Positions 54,970-63,137 of a stretch of 64,000 nt of DNA are shown in pieces. The notes beneath the pieces were generated by a model. That model saw only the letters and a program-made list of their open reading frames with translations, made no database searches and was not told the DNA's origin. The translations under genes were made by a program, and so were the position numbers. Positions within the stretch are counted from its first letter, which is position 1. Every line of letters begins with the position of its first letter. Source of the DNA: Bradyrhizobium sp. CCBAU 53421 (GTDB lineage: Bacteria; Pseudomonadota; Alphaproteobacteria; Rhizobiales; Xanthobacteraceae); assembly GCF_015291625.1 (NCBI RefSeq), contig NZ_CP030047.1, positions 3,844,001-3,908,000 on the forward strand. Reading direction: 5' to 3'.

Positions 54970-56187
54970 TCAGGCGGCGCCGCGATCTAGGGCCGGCGCG
55001 GGGTCCTTCTTCGTCAGCCGGCGCAGCGCCGCGACATTGGTTGCGACGGAGGCCAGGCGGCACTGCGCCTTGCCGTCGGATTTGGCCTCATAGAGCGCGG
55101 CATCGGCAACGGCCAGAAGTTCCTCGGCCTCGGTGCCGTGCTCAGGTGAAACGGCGACGCCGACACTGACGCCGACCTTTGCCAAGGTGCCGTCGGCGAG
55201 CCGGTAGGGCATCGTGACGGCCTGGATGATGCGATGGCCGACCGCGAGTGCCTGCTCGGCAGTGACGCCGTTCGCCAGCACCACGAATTCATCACCGCCG
55301 AGCCGGGCGATCACCGCGGTCTCCGGCAGAACACGCCGCAGCCGCTCGGCGGCCAGCATCAGCACCTGGTCGCCGGCCGCATGACCATAGGTGTCGTTGA
55401 CCGGCTTGAAATTGTCGAGGTCGAGGAACAGCAGCGCGAACGGCCCGCTATCTCCGGCCGGGGCCGCGAGCGTCGCGTTGAGCGCCGCGACGAAGCCGGC
55501 GCGATTGCGCAGGCCGGTCAGGGTGTCGTGATGGGCAAGATGGCCGTTCTCGCGCTCGGCCCGCATGGTCGCGATCAGCATCTTGTTGAGGCGGAAGGCC
55601 GCGACCGTCATCGCCGCGAGATACATCGGCACTTGCAGGAACACGATGAACAGCAGCGGCTCGCCGGCCAGCGCCGCCCCGGGCACGATCGGGCCGAGGC
55701 TGAGCAGGATCATGGTGCCGGCAAGGCGCGGAGCGCTGAAGTTGCGGAAGCAGATGCCGCCGACCATCGCCGCCGCCGACAGCGAGGCCAGCATCGCAAC
55801 CACCCAGTCGCCGCTTGCGAGGCTGATCAGGATGCCGAAGCCGACGCTGGTGCTCCAGGCCACCGCGAGGACGAGGTGCAGATCGGTCGGCGTCGGCCGC
55901 CGCTCGCGCGCCGCGCGATGCGCAACCACCAGTACCGCCAGTCGCGAGAGGCAGATGACGAGTTCGAGGACGACCCAGGTGATGAACGGCGCGGTCGGCT
56001 CGCGGATCGCAATCACGGCCGCGACGGCGACCGTATTGACCGCGCCGGCCGCGAACACCGGCAGCGAGCCGTAGAGATCCCCGATCAGCGCCGCGCGGAT
56101 GTCATCGGGCACGCCGGGGCCGGCGTCGGCGAGCCAGCGCGTCACGCCCCAGCGCGGCTGGCTGTATCGTCCTTTTTCGGACTGCAT
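54970..56187 (-). CDS. Diguanylate cyclase (GGDEF), membrane
   Basis: A 405-residue protein with about six membrane helices (about residues 35-210) and a cytoplasmic GGDEF domain (about 225-385). The active site RLGGDEF and the upstream LFLDLDNFKPVNDTYGHAAGD are intact, so it should make cyclic di-GMP. The inhibitory site (RxxD five residues before GGDEF) is PETA here, so product feedback is probably lost. The membrane part is not a sensor family I recognise. Start at 56187. Confidence 0.9.
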   Translation of the reverse strand: MQSEKGRYSQPRWGVTRWLADAGPGVPDDIRAALIGDLYGSLPVFAAGAVNTVAVAAVIAIREPTAPFITWVVLELVICLSRLAVLVVAHRAARERRPTPTDLHLVLAVAWSTSVGFGILISLASGDWVVAMLASLSAAAMVGGICFRNFSAPRLAGTMILLSLGPIVPGAALAGEPLLFIVFLQVPMYLAAMTVAAFRLNKMLIATMRAERENGHLAHHDTLTGLRNRAGFVAALNATLAAPAGDSGPFALLFLDLDNFKPVNDTYGHAAGDQVLMLAAERLRRVLPETAVIARLGGDEFVVLANGVTAEQALAVGHRIIQAVTMPYRLADGTLAKVGVSVGVAVSPEHGTEAEELLAVADAALYEAKSDGKAQCRLASVATNVAALRRLTKKDPAPALDRGAA

Positions 56188-56456
56188 TGTCCTTGCCTCG
56201 TACTTTCACCTCGCAACTGACCCGGCCGGACCTAACAGGCGTTTAAGGCCGCGACGGATCGCGCGGCGTGATTGACGACGGGTAAACCCGGCGGGCGATC
56301 GCGCCGCAGAAATACCGGCGCCGGACGCCGCGCTGCGGGCGTTGGTCGCGACGATCCCTCCGGCCGGGAGGTAATTTTCGCGCGGCGGCGGGATTAATCG
56401 GCGCCGGCAAGGGTTCAAGAAGGTCGCACAACAACAGTCTTCAGGGAGGATTCCTC

Positions 56457-56948
56457 ATGCATCGTGTCAGTCTGGCTTTCATCGCATCCGCAACCATCCT
56501 CGCCGCCGCGCCCGCGCTGGCGCAGGCCCCGCTGGTCGAGAAGAACGTCTCGATGGCGATGTCGCTCGCGATCATGCAGGCGGCGCTCGATCAGTGCACC
56601 AGGGATGGCTACAAGGTGTCGGTCGTGATCGTCGACAAGGGCGGCAATGTCGCGGCCTCGGTGCGCGGCGACGGCACCGGTCCGCACACCATGGAGTTCG
56701 CGCGGATGAAGGCCTACACGGCGCGCACCCGCAGCCAGACCTCGCTCGCCACGATGAAGCAGATGGAAGATCCGGCCAACGCCTTCCTGAAGCAGATCCC
56801 CAATGTCGTCGGCGTCGGCGGCGGCGTGCCGATCAAGGCGGGCAACGAGGTGCTCGGCGGTGTCGGTGTCTCCGGCGCGCCCGGCGGCGAGAAGGATGAG
56901 GTCTGCGCCAATGCCGGCCTTGCGAAGGTGGCGGACGCGCTGAAATAG
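56457..56948 (+). CDS. GlcG/HbpS family haem-binding-like protein
   Basis: A 163-residue exported protein. Signal peptide about 1-22 (LAAAPALAQ), then the GlcG/HbpS/DUF336 fold: MSLAIMQAALDQCTRDGYKV, VSVVIVDKGGNVAASVRGDG and, at the end, VLGGVGVSGAPGGEKDEVCA. The GVGGGVPIKAGNEVLGGVGVSG core is the family hallmark. It binds haem in some relatives and is of unknown role in others. GGGAGGA lies before the ATG at 56457. It is alone between a convergent cyclase leader and a TetR gene. Confidence 0.88.
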   Translation: MHRVSLAFIASATILAAAPALAQAPLVEKNVSMAMSLAIMQAALDQCTRDGYKVSVVIVDKGGNVAASVRGDGTGPHTMEFARMKAYTARTRSQTSLATMKQMEDPANAFLKQIPNVVGVGGGVPIKAGNEVLGGVGVSGAPGGEKDEVCANAGLAKVADALK

Positions 56949-57021
56949 CGCGGACACTGCGCCTTCAGCCGAGAACATGTGGCGAGAGCAGGGGGCGCCG
57001 CCGGTTGCGGCGTCCTCGGCA

Positions 57022-57687
57022 TTACATGGCGAGAAGCTGTTGCTCCGCCTCGCGGCCCGCGCGCTTCGCCTTCTTGACCCTGGCCGGCGCGAACAGATTG
57101 CTTGCGGCAAGGCCCGCGGTGTCGGCGACCGTGGGGTCACACGACACCATCGCGGCGACGATGGCGCCGTCGATCAGCAGCGCGAGCTGGTGCGCGAGCA
57201 CGGCCGGCTCGGCCGCGCCCATCTCGCCGGCGAGTTTCTCGATATGCGCCAGCACCACCTTCTTGTGCTTCAGCGCGATGTTGCGGAACTGTTTGGCGTC
57301 CTTGTCGTGCTCGGCGACCGCGTTGATGAAGGGACAGCCGTAGAAGCGTTCCTCGGCGAACCAGCTCTTCAGGGCAGGGAAGATCCGCGACAGCTTGGTC
57401 TGCGGATCGCCGCCGCCGGCCTCGATCGCGCCGATGAACCATTCGCGCCACTGCTTGCCTTCGCTCTCAAGCACCGCATGCACGAGGTTGGTCTTCGAGC
57501 CGAACAATTTGTAGAGCGTGGTCTTGGCGGTTCCGGCCTCGTCGATGATCGCATCGATGCCGGTGGCGTTGATGCCGTTCTTGCAGAACAGATGCGTCGC
57601 CGCATTGAGCAGGCGCCCGCGCGCCGATTCATCGTCGCCGGCGGCGAACGCCGCGGCAGGTTTTTTCTTCGCAAGCGATTTGGCCAT
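57022..57687 (-). CDS. TetR family regulator
   Basis: A 221-residue TetR regulator. The N-terminal helix-turn-helix is about residues 20-65 (LFCKNGINATGIDAIIDEAG, KTTLYKLFGSK). The ligand domain has a conserved-looking GCPFINAVAEH with one cysteine that could sense electrophiles. A basic tail ends in KKAKRAGREAEQQLLAM. It diverges from the OsmC-like gene at 57954, and the spacer contains a NemR-like box AGACCGTTCGGTAT (57906-57919), so it likely represses that cluster. Start ATG at 57687. Confidence 0.88.
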   Translation of the reverse strand: MAKSLAKKKPAAAFAAGDDESARGRLLNAATHLFCKNGINATGIDAIIDEAGTAKTTLYKLFGSKTNLVHAVLESEGKQWREWFIGAIEAGGGDPQTKLSRIFPALKSWFAEERFYGCPFINAVAEHDKDAKQFRNIALKHKKVVLAHIEKLAGEMGAAEPAVLAHQLALLIDGAIVAAMVSCDPTVADTAGLAASNLFAPARVKKAKRAGREAEQQLLAM

Positions 57688-57905
57688 GCGCGGCAGTAAA
57701 TCGGAGCGCGGCGAAATCATCAAGCCGCATCTTCACGGGGGCGGGCATGTGCGCCGTCCTGCGCTGAAAATAATCGCGGCGGCGCGGCAGATGCACCGCG
57801 TTTGAGCAGCCGCGCCTTGATCAATCCGTAGGCAGGCGAAGCTAACCGCCTGCGGGATTTCGCCTTTTGATTTGCAGCGGGACTGGCACGCTTCGTGCAG
57901 GAAAC

Positions 57906-57919
57906 AGACCGTTCGGTAT
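57906..57919 (+). promoter_or_regulatory. NemR-like TetR operator
   Basis: AGACCG-TT-CGGTAT, close to the palindrome TAGACCGNNCGGTCTA bound by NemR-type TetR regulators; one half is degenerate (TAT for TCT). It lies about 35 bp before the OsmC-like start. Confidence 0.55.
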
Positions 57920-57953
57920 CCTGACCAATCCATCGCTCCCAGGGAGAAAACTG

Positions 57954-58496
57954 ATGACCGCTGTCGCTCAAAAAACCGCTCTGACCGGCTGCCTCGCGCC
58001 GATCGACAAAGGCGGGCTCGAGCAGCTGATTGCCAACGGCAAGGCCAACCCGAAGGTGATCAAGACCTTGAAGTGCAAGACGGTGGCCGAGGGCAAGTTC
58101 CGTCACGCCAACTACATCCGCAACCTCGCGCCCTACATCGTCGACGAGCCGCCGGGCCTGCTCGGCGACGACACCGCACCCAATCCCTCCGAGGCCTCGC
58201 TCGCCGCGCTCGGCTCCTGCCTCGCCGTCGGCCTGCACGCCAATGCCGTGCATCGCGGCTGGATCGTCAACAAGCTCGAGCTCGAGCTCGAGGGCGATCT
58301 CAACATCACCGCGGTGTGGGGCACCGGCGACGTCAGCGAGAAGCCGGTCGGCTTCACTGACGTGCGCGTCAAGGTCGACATGGAATGCGAGGGCGTCTCG
58401 CAGGGCGAGATCGACGCGCTGGTGGCGCATGTGAAGAAGTGGTCGCCGGTCGCCAACACCTTCACCCGCCCCGTCAATCTCGAGGTCAGCGCGTAA
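57954..58496 (+). CDS. OsmC family protein lacking the canonical second cysteine
   Basis: A 180-residue OsmC-like protein. The fold is clear: GKFRHANYIRNLAPYIVDEP, the conserved PSEASLAALGSCLAVGLH with C89 and the helix KKWSPVANTFT. In peroxidatic OsmC/Ohr, that last helix carries the second cysteine (CPV); here it is Ser (SPV). A cysteine is at C145 (MECEG) but out of place, so a peroxidase role is doubtful. The first 50 residues are an extension. Start at 57954, with AGGGAG. It opens the cluster controlled by the divergent TetR regulator. Confidence 0.85.
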   Translation: MTAVAQKTALTGCLAPIDKGGLEQLIANGKANPKVIKTLKCKTVAEGKFRHANYIRNLAPYIVDEPPGLLGDDTAPNPSEASLAALGSCLAVGLHANAVHRGWIVNKLELELEGDLNITAVWGTGDVSEKPVGFTDVRVKVDMECEGVSQGEIDALVAHVKKWSPVANTFTRPVNLEVSA

Positions 58497-58532
58497 GGCG
58501 CCTATCGGCAATTCAAGGTGCGGAGATCATCC

Positions 58533-59660
58533 ATGGGTTCACTGGCTTTATCGCGGGTCGCAGCTCAAGATCCCGCACCGACCATCACGGACGAGGTCGC
58601 GCGCCTCGCCCGCCAGGAGCTGGCACCGCTCGCATCCGCGATCGATGCCGGCTCGGTCTATCCCGGCGAATTCCTGCGCCGGCTCGGCAAGGTCGGCGCG
58701 TGGAGCAGCCACGTGCCGCAGGAGGGGCCCGCCGACCTGCGCTGGGCGATCCAGTCGATGGCCGCGCTCGGCGAGGTTTGCGGCGCCACCGCCTTCATGG
58801 CCTGGTGCCAGAACACGCTGGTCTGGTACGTCGCCAACTCCACCAACATGAAGCTCGCGGCGCGCTTCGGCAATTGCTTCTCCAGCGGGCGCGCGCTCGG
58901 CGGCACCGGGCTCTCCAACCCGATGAAGAGCTTCTTCGGCATCGAGCGGCTGAAGCTGAAGGGCCGCAGGGTCGATGGCGGCTATATCGTGCGCGGCGCG
59001 CTGCCCTGGGTGTCGAATCTCGGCTCCGACCACTACTTCGGCACGATCTTCGAGCGCGAGGACGAGGGCACCAAGGGCGAGCCGGGCGGCACGGTCATGT
59101 TCCTCGCCGACTGCGCCGACCCCGCCATCACGCTGACGCCGTGCAAGCCGTTCCTGGCGATGGACGGCACCGGCACCTACGGCGTCCAGTTCCGCGACGT
59201 GTTCGTGCCTGACGAACTGATCCTGGCCGAGCCGGCCGCGCCGTTCGTGAAGAAAATTCGTGCGGGCTTCATCCTGCTGCAGGCCGGCATGGGCCTCGGA
59301 CTGATGAAGGACTGCATCAACATCATGGACGAGGTCCATGCCCCGCTCGGTCACGTCAACCGCTATCTGCCGCAGCAGCCGCTGCAATTCCGCGAGCTCT
59401 ATGCCGAGCTCGAGAAGGAGGCGATGACGCTGGCAAGCGATCCCTACAATGCCGACGACAGCTACTGGCGCCGCGTCGTCGCGCTGCGCCTGCGCATCGG
59501 CGACGCCAGCGTCGCGGTCGCGCATGGCGCGATGCTCCATTGCGGCGCGCGCGGCTACCTGATGAGCCATCGCGCCCAGCGCAGGCTACGCGAGGCCTAT
59601 TTCGTCGCCATCGTCACGCCGGCCACCAAGCAGCTGCGCAAGATGCTGGCGGACGGCTGA
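58533..59660 (+). CDS. Acyl-CoA dehydrogenase-fold flavoprotein
   Basis: A 375-residue protein of the acyl-CoA dehydrogenase fold. The N-terminal helical domain includes LRRLGKVGAWSSHVPQEGPA; the middle beta-domain includes GRALGGTGLSNPMKSFFG and GGYIVRGALPWVSNLGSDHY. No catalytic glutamate is evident, and the group includes flavin-dependent monooxygenases such as DszC/SfnC, so it may oxidise an organosulfur or other substrate. The ATG at 58533 has GGAG. It lies 36 bases after the OsmC gene and 98 bases before the rhodanese gene. A family E repeat follows. Confidence 0.8.
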   Translation: MGSLALSRVAAQDPAPTITDEVARLARQELAPLASAIDAGSVYPGEFLRRLGKVGAWSSHVPQEGPADLRWAIQSMAALGEVCGATAFMAWCQNTLVWYVANSTNMKLAARFGNCFSSGRALGGTGLSNPMKSFFGIERLKLKGRRVDGGYIVRGALPWVSNLGSDHYFGTIFEREDEGTKGEPGGTVMFLADCADPAITLTPCKPFLAMDGTGTYGVQFRDVFVPDELILAEPAAPFVKKIRAGFILLQAGMGLGLMKDCINIMDEVHAPLGHVNRYLPQQPLQFRELYAELEKEAMTLASDPYNADDSYWRRVVALRLRIGDASVAVAHGAMLHCGARGYLMSHRAQRRLREAYFVAIVTPATKQLRKMLADG

Positions 59661-59708
59661 AGCATGATCCGGGAAAGTGGAAACCGGTTTTCCGAAAAAG
59701 ATCATGCT
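59661..59708. repeat. Palindromic repeat, family E, copy 2
   Basis: AGCATGATC (59661-59669) / GATCATGCT (59700-59708) with inner AAACCGGTTT. It lies between the ACAD-fold and rhodanese genes. Confidence 0.75.
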
Positions 59709-59758
59709 CAGACGGGTTCGGGACCACCACAACTGCAACCATGAAACAGGAGAGAGCC

Positions 59759-60637
59759 ATGACGGACGTTCTGATCACCTCCGGCGAACTTGCCGAGCTC
59801 GTCAAGAAAGAGCCGTGTGTCATCATCGACACGCGCAATCCGGATGCCTATGCGGCCGGCCATTTGCCCGGTGCCGTCAATGTGCATGACGTCTTCACGT
59901 TCCTTGCGACCTCGACACCGGAAGGCATCCATGAGCTGAAGACCAAGTTTGCCGACGCGTTCGGCGCCGCCGGTCTCTCCGGCAAGGAGACCGCCGTGAT
60001 CTACGAGCAGTCGATGAATTCCGGCTTCGGCCAGTCCTGCCGCGGCTACTACCTGCTGACGATGCTGGGCTACCCCAAGGTGAAGGTGCTGCATGGCGGC
60101 TTCGATGCCTGGAAGGCGGCCGATCTGCCGGTCACCACCGACGTTGCGGTGCCGCCGAAGGCCTCCTTTGCGATCGTGCCCGAGGCCGGCGACATCATGA
60201 TCGACGCCAAGGCGATGCTGGCCGCGGTCGGCAAGCCCGGCGTCGCGATCCTCGACGTTCGCGACGTCGACGAATGGATCGGCGAAAGCTCCTCGCCCTA
60301 CGGCAAGGATTTCTGCCCGCGCAAGGGCCGCATTCCCGGCGCCGTGTGGCTCGAATGGTACCGCATGATGAAGCCGACCGCCGAAGGTCCGCGCTTCAAG
60401 TCGAAGGACGAGATCCTGGCGGAGTGCGCCACCGTCGGCATCTCGCAGACCACGCCGGTCTACCTCTATTGCTTCAAGGGGGCGCGGGCCTCGAACACCT
60501 TCCTGGCGCTGAAGAACGCCGGCGTGAAGGACGTGCGGATGTACTTCGGCTCCTGGAACGAGTGGTCGCGCGACCCGGCGCTGCCGATCGACGAGGGCTT
60601 GCCCACCGCCGCCGTCGTTACAGGCAAGGCGGCATAG
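59759..60637 (+). CDS. Sulfurtransferase, tandem rhodanese
   Basis: A 292-residue protein with two rhodanese domains (about 10-125 and 145-285). The catalytic cysteine C238 is in the second domain's loop LYCFKGARASNT. The first domain has no cysteine in its loop (YEQSMNSGFGQSCRGY is past it) and is structural. It would transfer sulfane sulfur from thiosulfate or 3-mercaptopyruvate to a thiophilic acceptor. The ATG at 59759 has AGGAG upstream. Beside an ABC transporter of the nitrate/sulfonate type it suggests sulfur compound use. Confidence 0.88.
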   Translation: MTDVLITSGELAELVKKEPCVIIDTRNPDAYAAGHLPGAVNVHDVFTFLATSTPEGIHELKTKFADAFGAAGLSGKETAVIYEQSMNSGFGQSCRGYYLLTMLGYPKVKVLHGGFDAWKAADLPVTTDVAVPPKASFAIVPEAGDIMIDAKAMLAAVGKPGVAILDVRDVDEWIGESSSPYGKDFCPRKGRIPGAVWLEWYRMMKPTAEGPRFKSKDEILAECATVGISQTTPVYLYCFKGARASNTFLALKNAGVKDVRMYFGSWNEWSRDPALPIDEGLPTAAVVTGKAA

Positions 60638-60652
60638 AACCTGCATGTTTGT

Positions 60653-60687
60653 CGGCGTCCGGCGGCGCAAAACGCGGCCGGACGCCG
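60653..60687 (+). terminator. Stem-loop between rhodanese and binding-protein genes
   Basis: CGGCGTCCGG (60653-60662) / CCGGACGCCG (60678-60687): a perfect 10-bp stem with no T-run. It is probably an operon-internal stability or attenuation element rather than an end. Confidence 0.5.
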
Positions 60688-60743
60688 ATCAATGAACCGG
60701 ATCGCGCAGCTCTCTGTGGTTCGGTGCGACAATGGGGCGCAGC

Positions 60744-62135
60744 ATGTCCACCTTTGACGATCCCTTCGACGCCGATCGCGCGCTGACGCGGTCGGGTTGC
60801 GCCTGCGGCCAGCATGGCTCGACGGCCGAGCACGATCAGGCCGCACGTGCGCTGCGCTGCGAACCGGTGGCCGGCGTCAGCGAAGAGAAGCGTTACGAGG
60901 GCATCGTCGCGTCGGCGGTGATGCGGGCGGTGTTTCCGCAGGATGTCGCGCGGCGCGCCTTCCTGAAATCGGTCGGCGCCGCGACAGCGCTCGCCGCGCT
61001 GTCGGAGTTCTTCCCGCTGAAGATGGCGACGGAGGCGTTCGCCGACGCCGGACCGCCGGAGAAGAAGGATTTGAAGGTCGGCTTCATCCCGATCACCTGC
61101 GCCACTCCGATCATCATGGCGGCGCCGCTCGGCTTCTATGCCAAGCAGGGCCTCAACGTCGAGGTGGTGAAGACCGCCGGCTGGGCCGTCATTCGCGACA
61201 AGACCATCAACAAGGAATACGCCGCCGCCCACATGCTGGCGCCGATGCCGATCGCGATCTCGCTCGGCCTTGGCGCCAACGCGATTCCGTTCACGGTCCC
61301 TGCGATCGAGAACATCAACGGGCAGGGCATCACGCTTGCGATGAAGCACAAGGACAAGCGCGATCCGAAAGACTGGAAGGGCATGAAGTTCGCCATTCCG
61401 TTCGACTACTCGATGCACAATTATCTGCTGCGCTATTATCTCGCCGAACACGGGCTCGATCCGGATACCGACGTGCAGCTCCGCTCGGTGCCGCCGCCGG
61501 AAATGGTCGCCAATCTGCGCGCCGACAACATCGACGGCTTCCTCGCACCAGACAATATCTGCCAGCGCGCGATCTATGACGGCGTCGGCTTCCTGCACAT
61601 CCTGTCCAAGGAGATCTGGGACGGCCATCCCTGCTGCAGCTTTGCGGCCAGCCGCGAATTCATCACGACGGCGCCGAATTCCTTCGCGGCGCTGACCCGC
61701 GCGATCGTGGACGCGACCGGTTATGCGGCGAAGGCCGAGAATCGCAAGCAGATCGCCGAGGCGATCGCGCCGGCCAACTACATCAACGCGCCGGTGACGG
61801 TGCTCGAACAAGTGCTGACCGGCACCTATGCCGACGGCCTCGGCGGCGTGAAGACCGATCCGAAGCGCGTCGACTTCGATCCGTTCCCCTGGCAGTCCTT
61901 CGCGGTGTGGATGTTGACGCAGATGAAGCGGTGGGGCCAGATCAAGGGCGACGTCGACTACAAGGCGGTCGCCGAACAGGTCTATCTCGCGACCGACACG
62001 ACCAGGGTGATGGCTGAGATGGGCCTCAAACCGCCGGCCACCTCGTACAAATCGTTCTCGGTGATGGGCAAAACCTTCGATCCGGCCAAGCCCGACGATT
62101 ATCTGGCGAGCTTCAAGATCAGGAAGTCGTCGTGA
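60744..62135 (+). CDS. NrtA/CmpA-type ABC substrate-binding protein with N-terminal extension
   Basis: A 463-residue binding protein. The twin-arginine signal (ARRAFLKSVGAATALAAL; R70-R71) is preceded by an unusual 65-residue N-terminal segment with C19-A-C21 and C39. After cleavage, the mature part starts near residue 95 with KVGFIPITCATPIIMAAPLG, the NrtA/CmpA-like fold. It would bind nitrate, bicarbonate, sulfonate or another small anion for the permease and ATPase that follow. Tat export with a Cys-rich leader suggests a metal or redox step before export. Start at 60744. Confidence 0.9.
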   Translation: MSTFDDPFDADRALTRSGCACGQHGSTAEHDQAARALRCEPVAGVSEEKRYEGIVASAVMRAVFPQDVARRAFLKSVGAATALAALSEFFPLKMATEAFADAGPPEKKDLKVGFIPITCATPIIMAAPLGFYAKQGLNVEVVKTAGWAVIRDKTINKEYAAAHMLAPMPIAISLGLGANAIPFTVPAIENINGQGITLAMKHKDKRDPKDWKGMKFAIPFDYSMHNYLLRYYLAEHGLDPDTDVQLRSVPPPEMVANLRADNIDGFLAPDNICQRAIYDGVGFLHILSKEIWDGHPCCSFAASREFITTAPNSFAALTRAIVDATGYAAKAENRKQIAEAIAPANYINAPVTVLEQVLTGTYADGLGGVKTDPKRVDFDPFPWQSFAVWMLTQMKRWGQIKGDVDYKAVAEQVYLATDTTRVMAEMGLKPPATSYKSFSVMGKTFDPAKPDDYLASFKIRKSS

Positions 62136-62156
62136 GGCGAGACGCTTTTTCCATGG

Positions 62157-62276
62157 CGTCGTCCCGGCGAAGGCCGGGACCCATAACCCCAACAGCCAGT
62201 GATTCGGCACGGCGTCTCCCCGCGTGCCTTATCGCGACGGCACGGCGTATGGGTCCCGGCTCTCGCCGGGACGACG
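62157..62276. repeat. Palindromic repeat, family F
   Basis: CGTCGTCCCGGCGA... on the left pairs with ...TCGCCGGGACGACG on the right, with GGGACCCATA / TATGGGTCCC inner arms. It lies between the binding-protein and permease genes. The first arm resembles the left part of the element at 45586. Confidence 0.75.
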
Positions 62277-62295
62277 GGTTGAAAGAGTGGGCGCG

Positions 62296-63135
62296 ATGAC
62301 GCTGTCCCTCCGCCTTCGCGCCGCGATCGTCTCGCTTGCTCTGCTCGCGGCCTTCCTCGGCGCCTGGCACCTTGCCACCCGCAGCAGCGGCCCAACGGCG
62401 GCCATGAGCCCCGAATACGCAAAACTGATGGGACTGACTGCGACCCAGGGCAAGTCGGCGATGCCCGGGCCGATCGATGTCGGCGCAAAACTGTGGGAGC
62501 ATCTGAAGCGGCCGTTCTATGACAACGGGCCGAACGACAAGGGGCTCGGCATCCAGCTCGCCTATTCGATCGGGCGCGTCGGGCTCGGCTATCTCATCGC
62601 GGTCATCGTCGCGATCCCGCTCGGCTTCATGATCGGGATGTCGCCCTTGATCAGCAAGGCGCTCGATCCGTTCATCCAGGTCTTGAAGCCGATCTCGCCG
62701 TTGGCCTGGATGCCGCTTGCGCTCTACACCATCAAGGATTCCTCGATCTCGGCGATCTTCGTCATCTTCATCTGCTCGGTGTGGCCGATGCTGCTCAACA
62801 CCGCGTTCGGCGTCGCCAGCGTGCGCAAGGAGTGGATCAACGTCGCGCGCACGCTCGAGGTCGGCACCGTCAGGCGCGCCTTCACCGTGATCCTGCCGGC
62901 GGCGGCGCCGACGATCCTGACGGGCATGCGGATCTCGATCGGGATCGCCTGGCTCGTGATCGTCGCCGCCGAGATGCTGGTCGGCGGCACCGGCATCGGT
63001 TACTTCGTCTGGAACGAGTGGAATAATCTGTCGATCACCAACGTGATCATCGCGATCCTCTTGATCGGCCTCGTCGGCATGCTGCTCGACCAGGTGCTGG
63101 CGCGGTTCACGCGCATGGTGACGTTTCCGGAGTAG
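62296..63135 (+). CDS. ABC permease (NrtB/SsuC type)
   Basis: A 279-residue permease with six membrane helices, in the family of NrtB, CmpB, SsuC and TauC. The cytoplasmic EAA loop (INVARTLEVGTVRRAFTVIL) contacts the ATPase. The start MTLSLRLRAAIVSLALLAAF at 62296 gives a first membrane helix; longer readings run through a palindromic repeat. It lies 160 bases after the binding protein and two bases before the ATPase. The substrate is set by the binding protein. Confidence 0.92.
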   Translation: MTLSLRLRAAIVSLALLAAFLGAWHLATRSSGPTAAMSPEYAKLMGLTATQGKSAMPGPIDVGAKLWEHLKRPFYDNGPNDKGLGIQLAYSIGRVGLGYLIAVIVAIPLGFMIGMSPLISKALDPFIQVLKPISPLAWMPLALYTIKDSSISAIFVIFICSVWPMLLNTAFGVASVRKEWINVARTLEVGTVRRAFTVILPAAAPTILTGMRISIGIAWLVIVAAEMLVGGTGIGYFVWNEWNNLSITNVIIAILLIGLVGMLLDQVLARFTRMVTFPE

Positions 63136-63137
63136 CG

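Noticed and set aside
60618..62210. 530-codon frame opposite the NrtA-like gene
   Set aside because: Arg/His-rich shadow; the plus strand has the recognised binding-protein fold.
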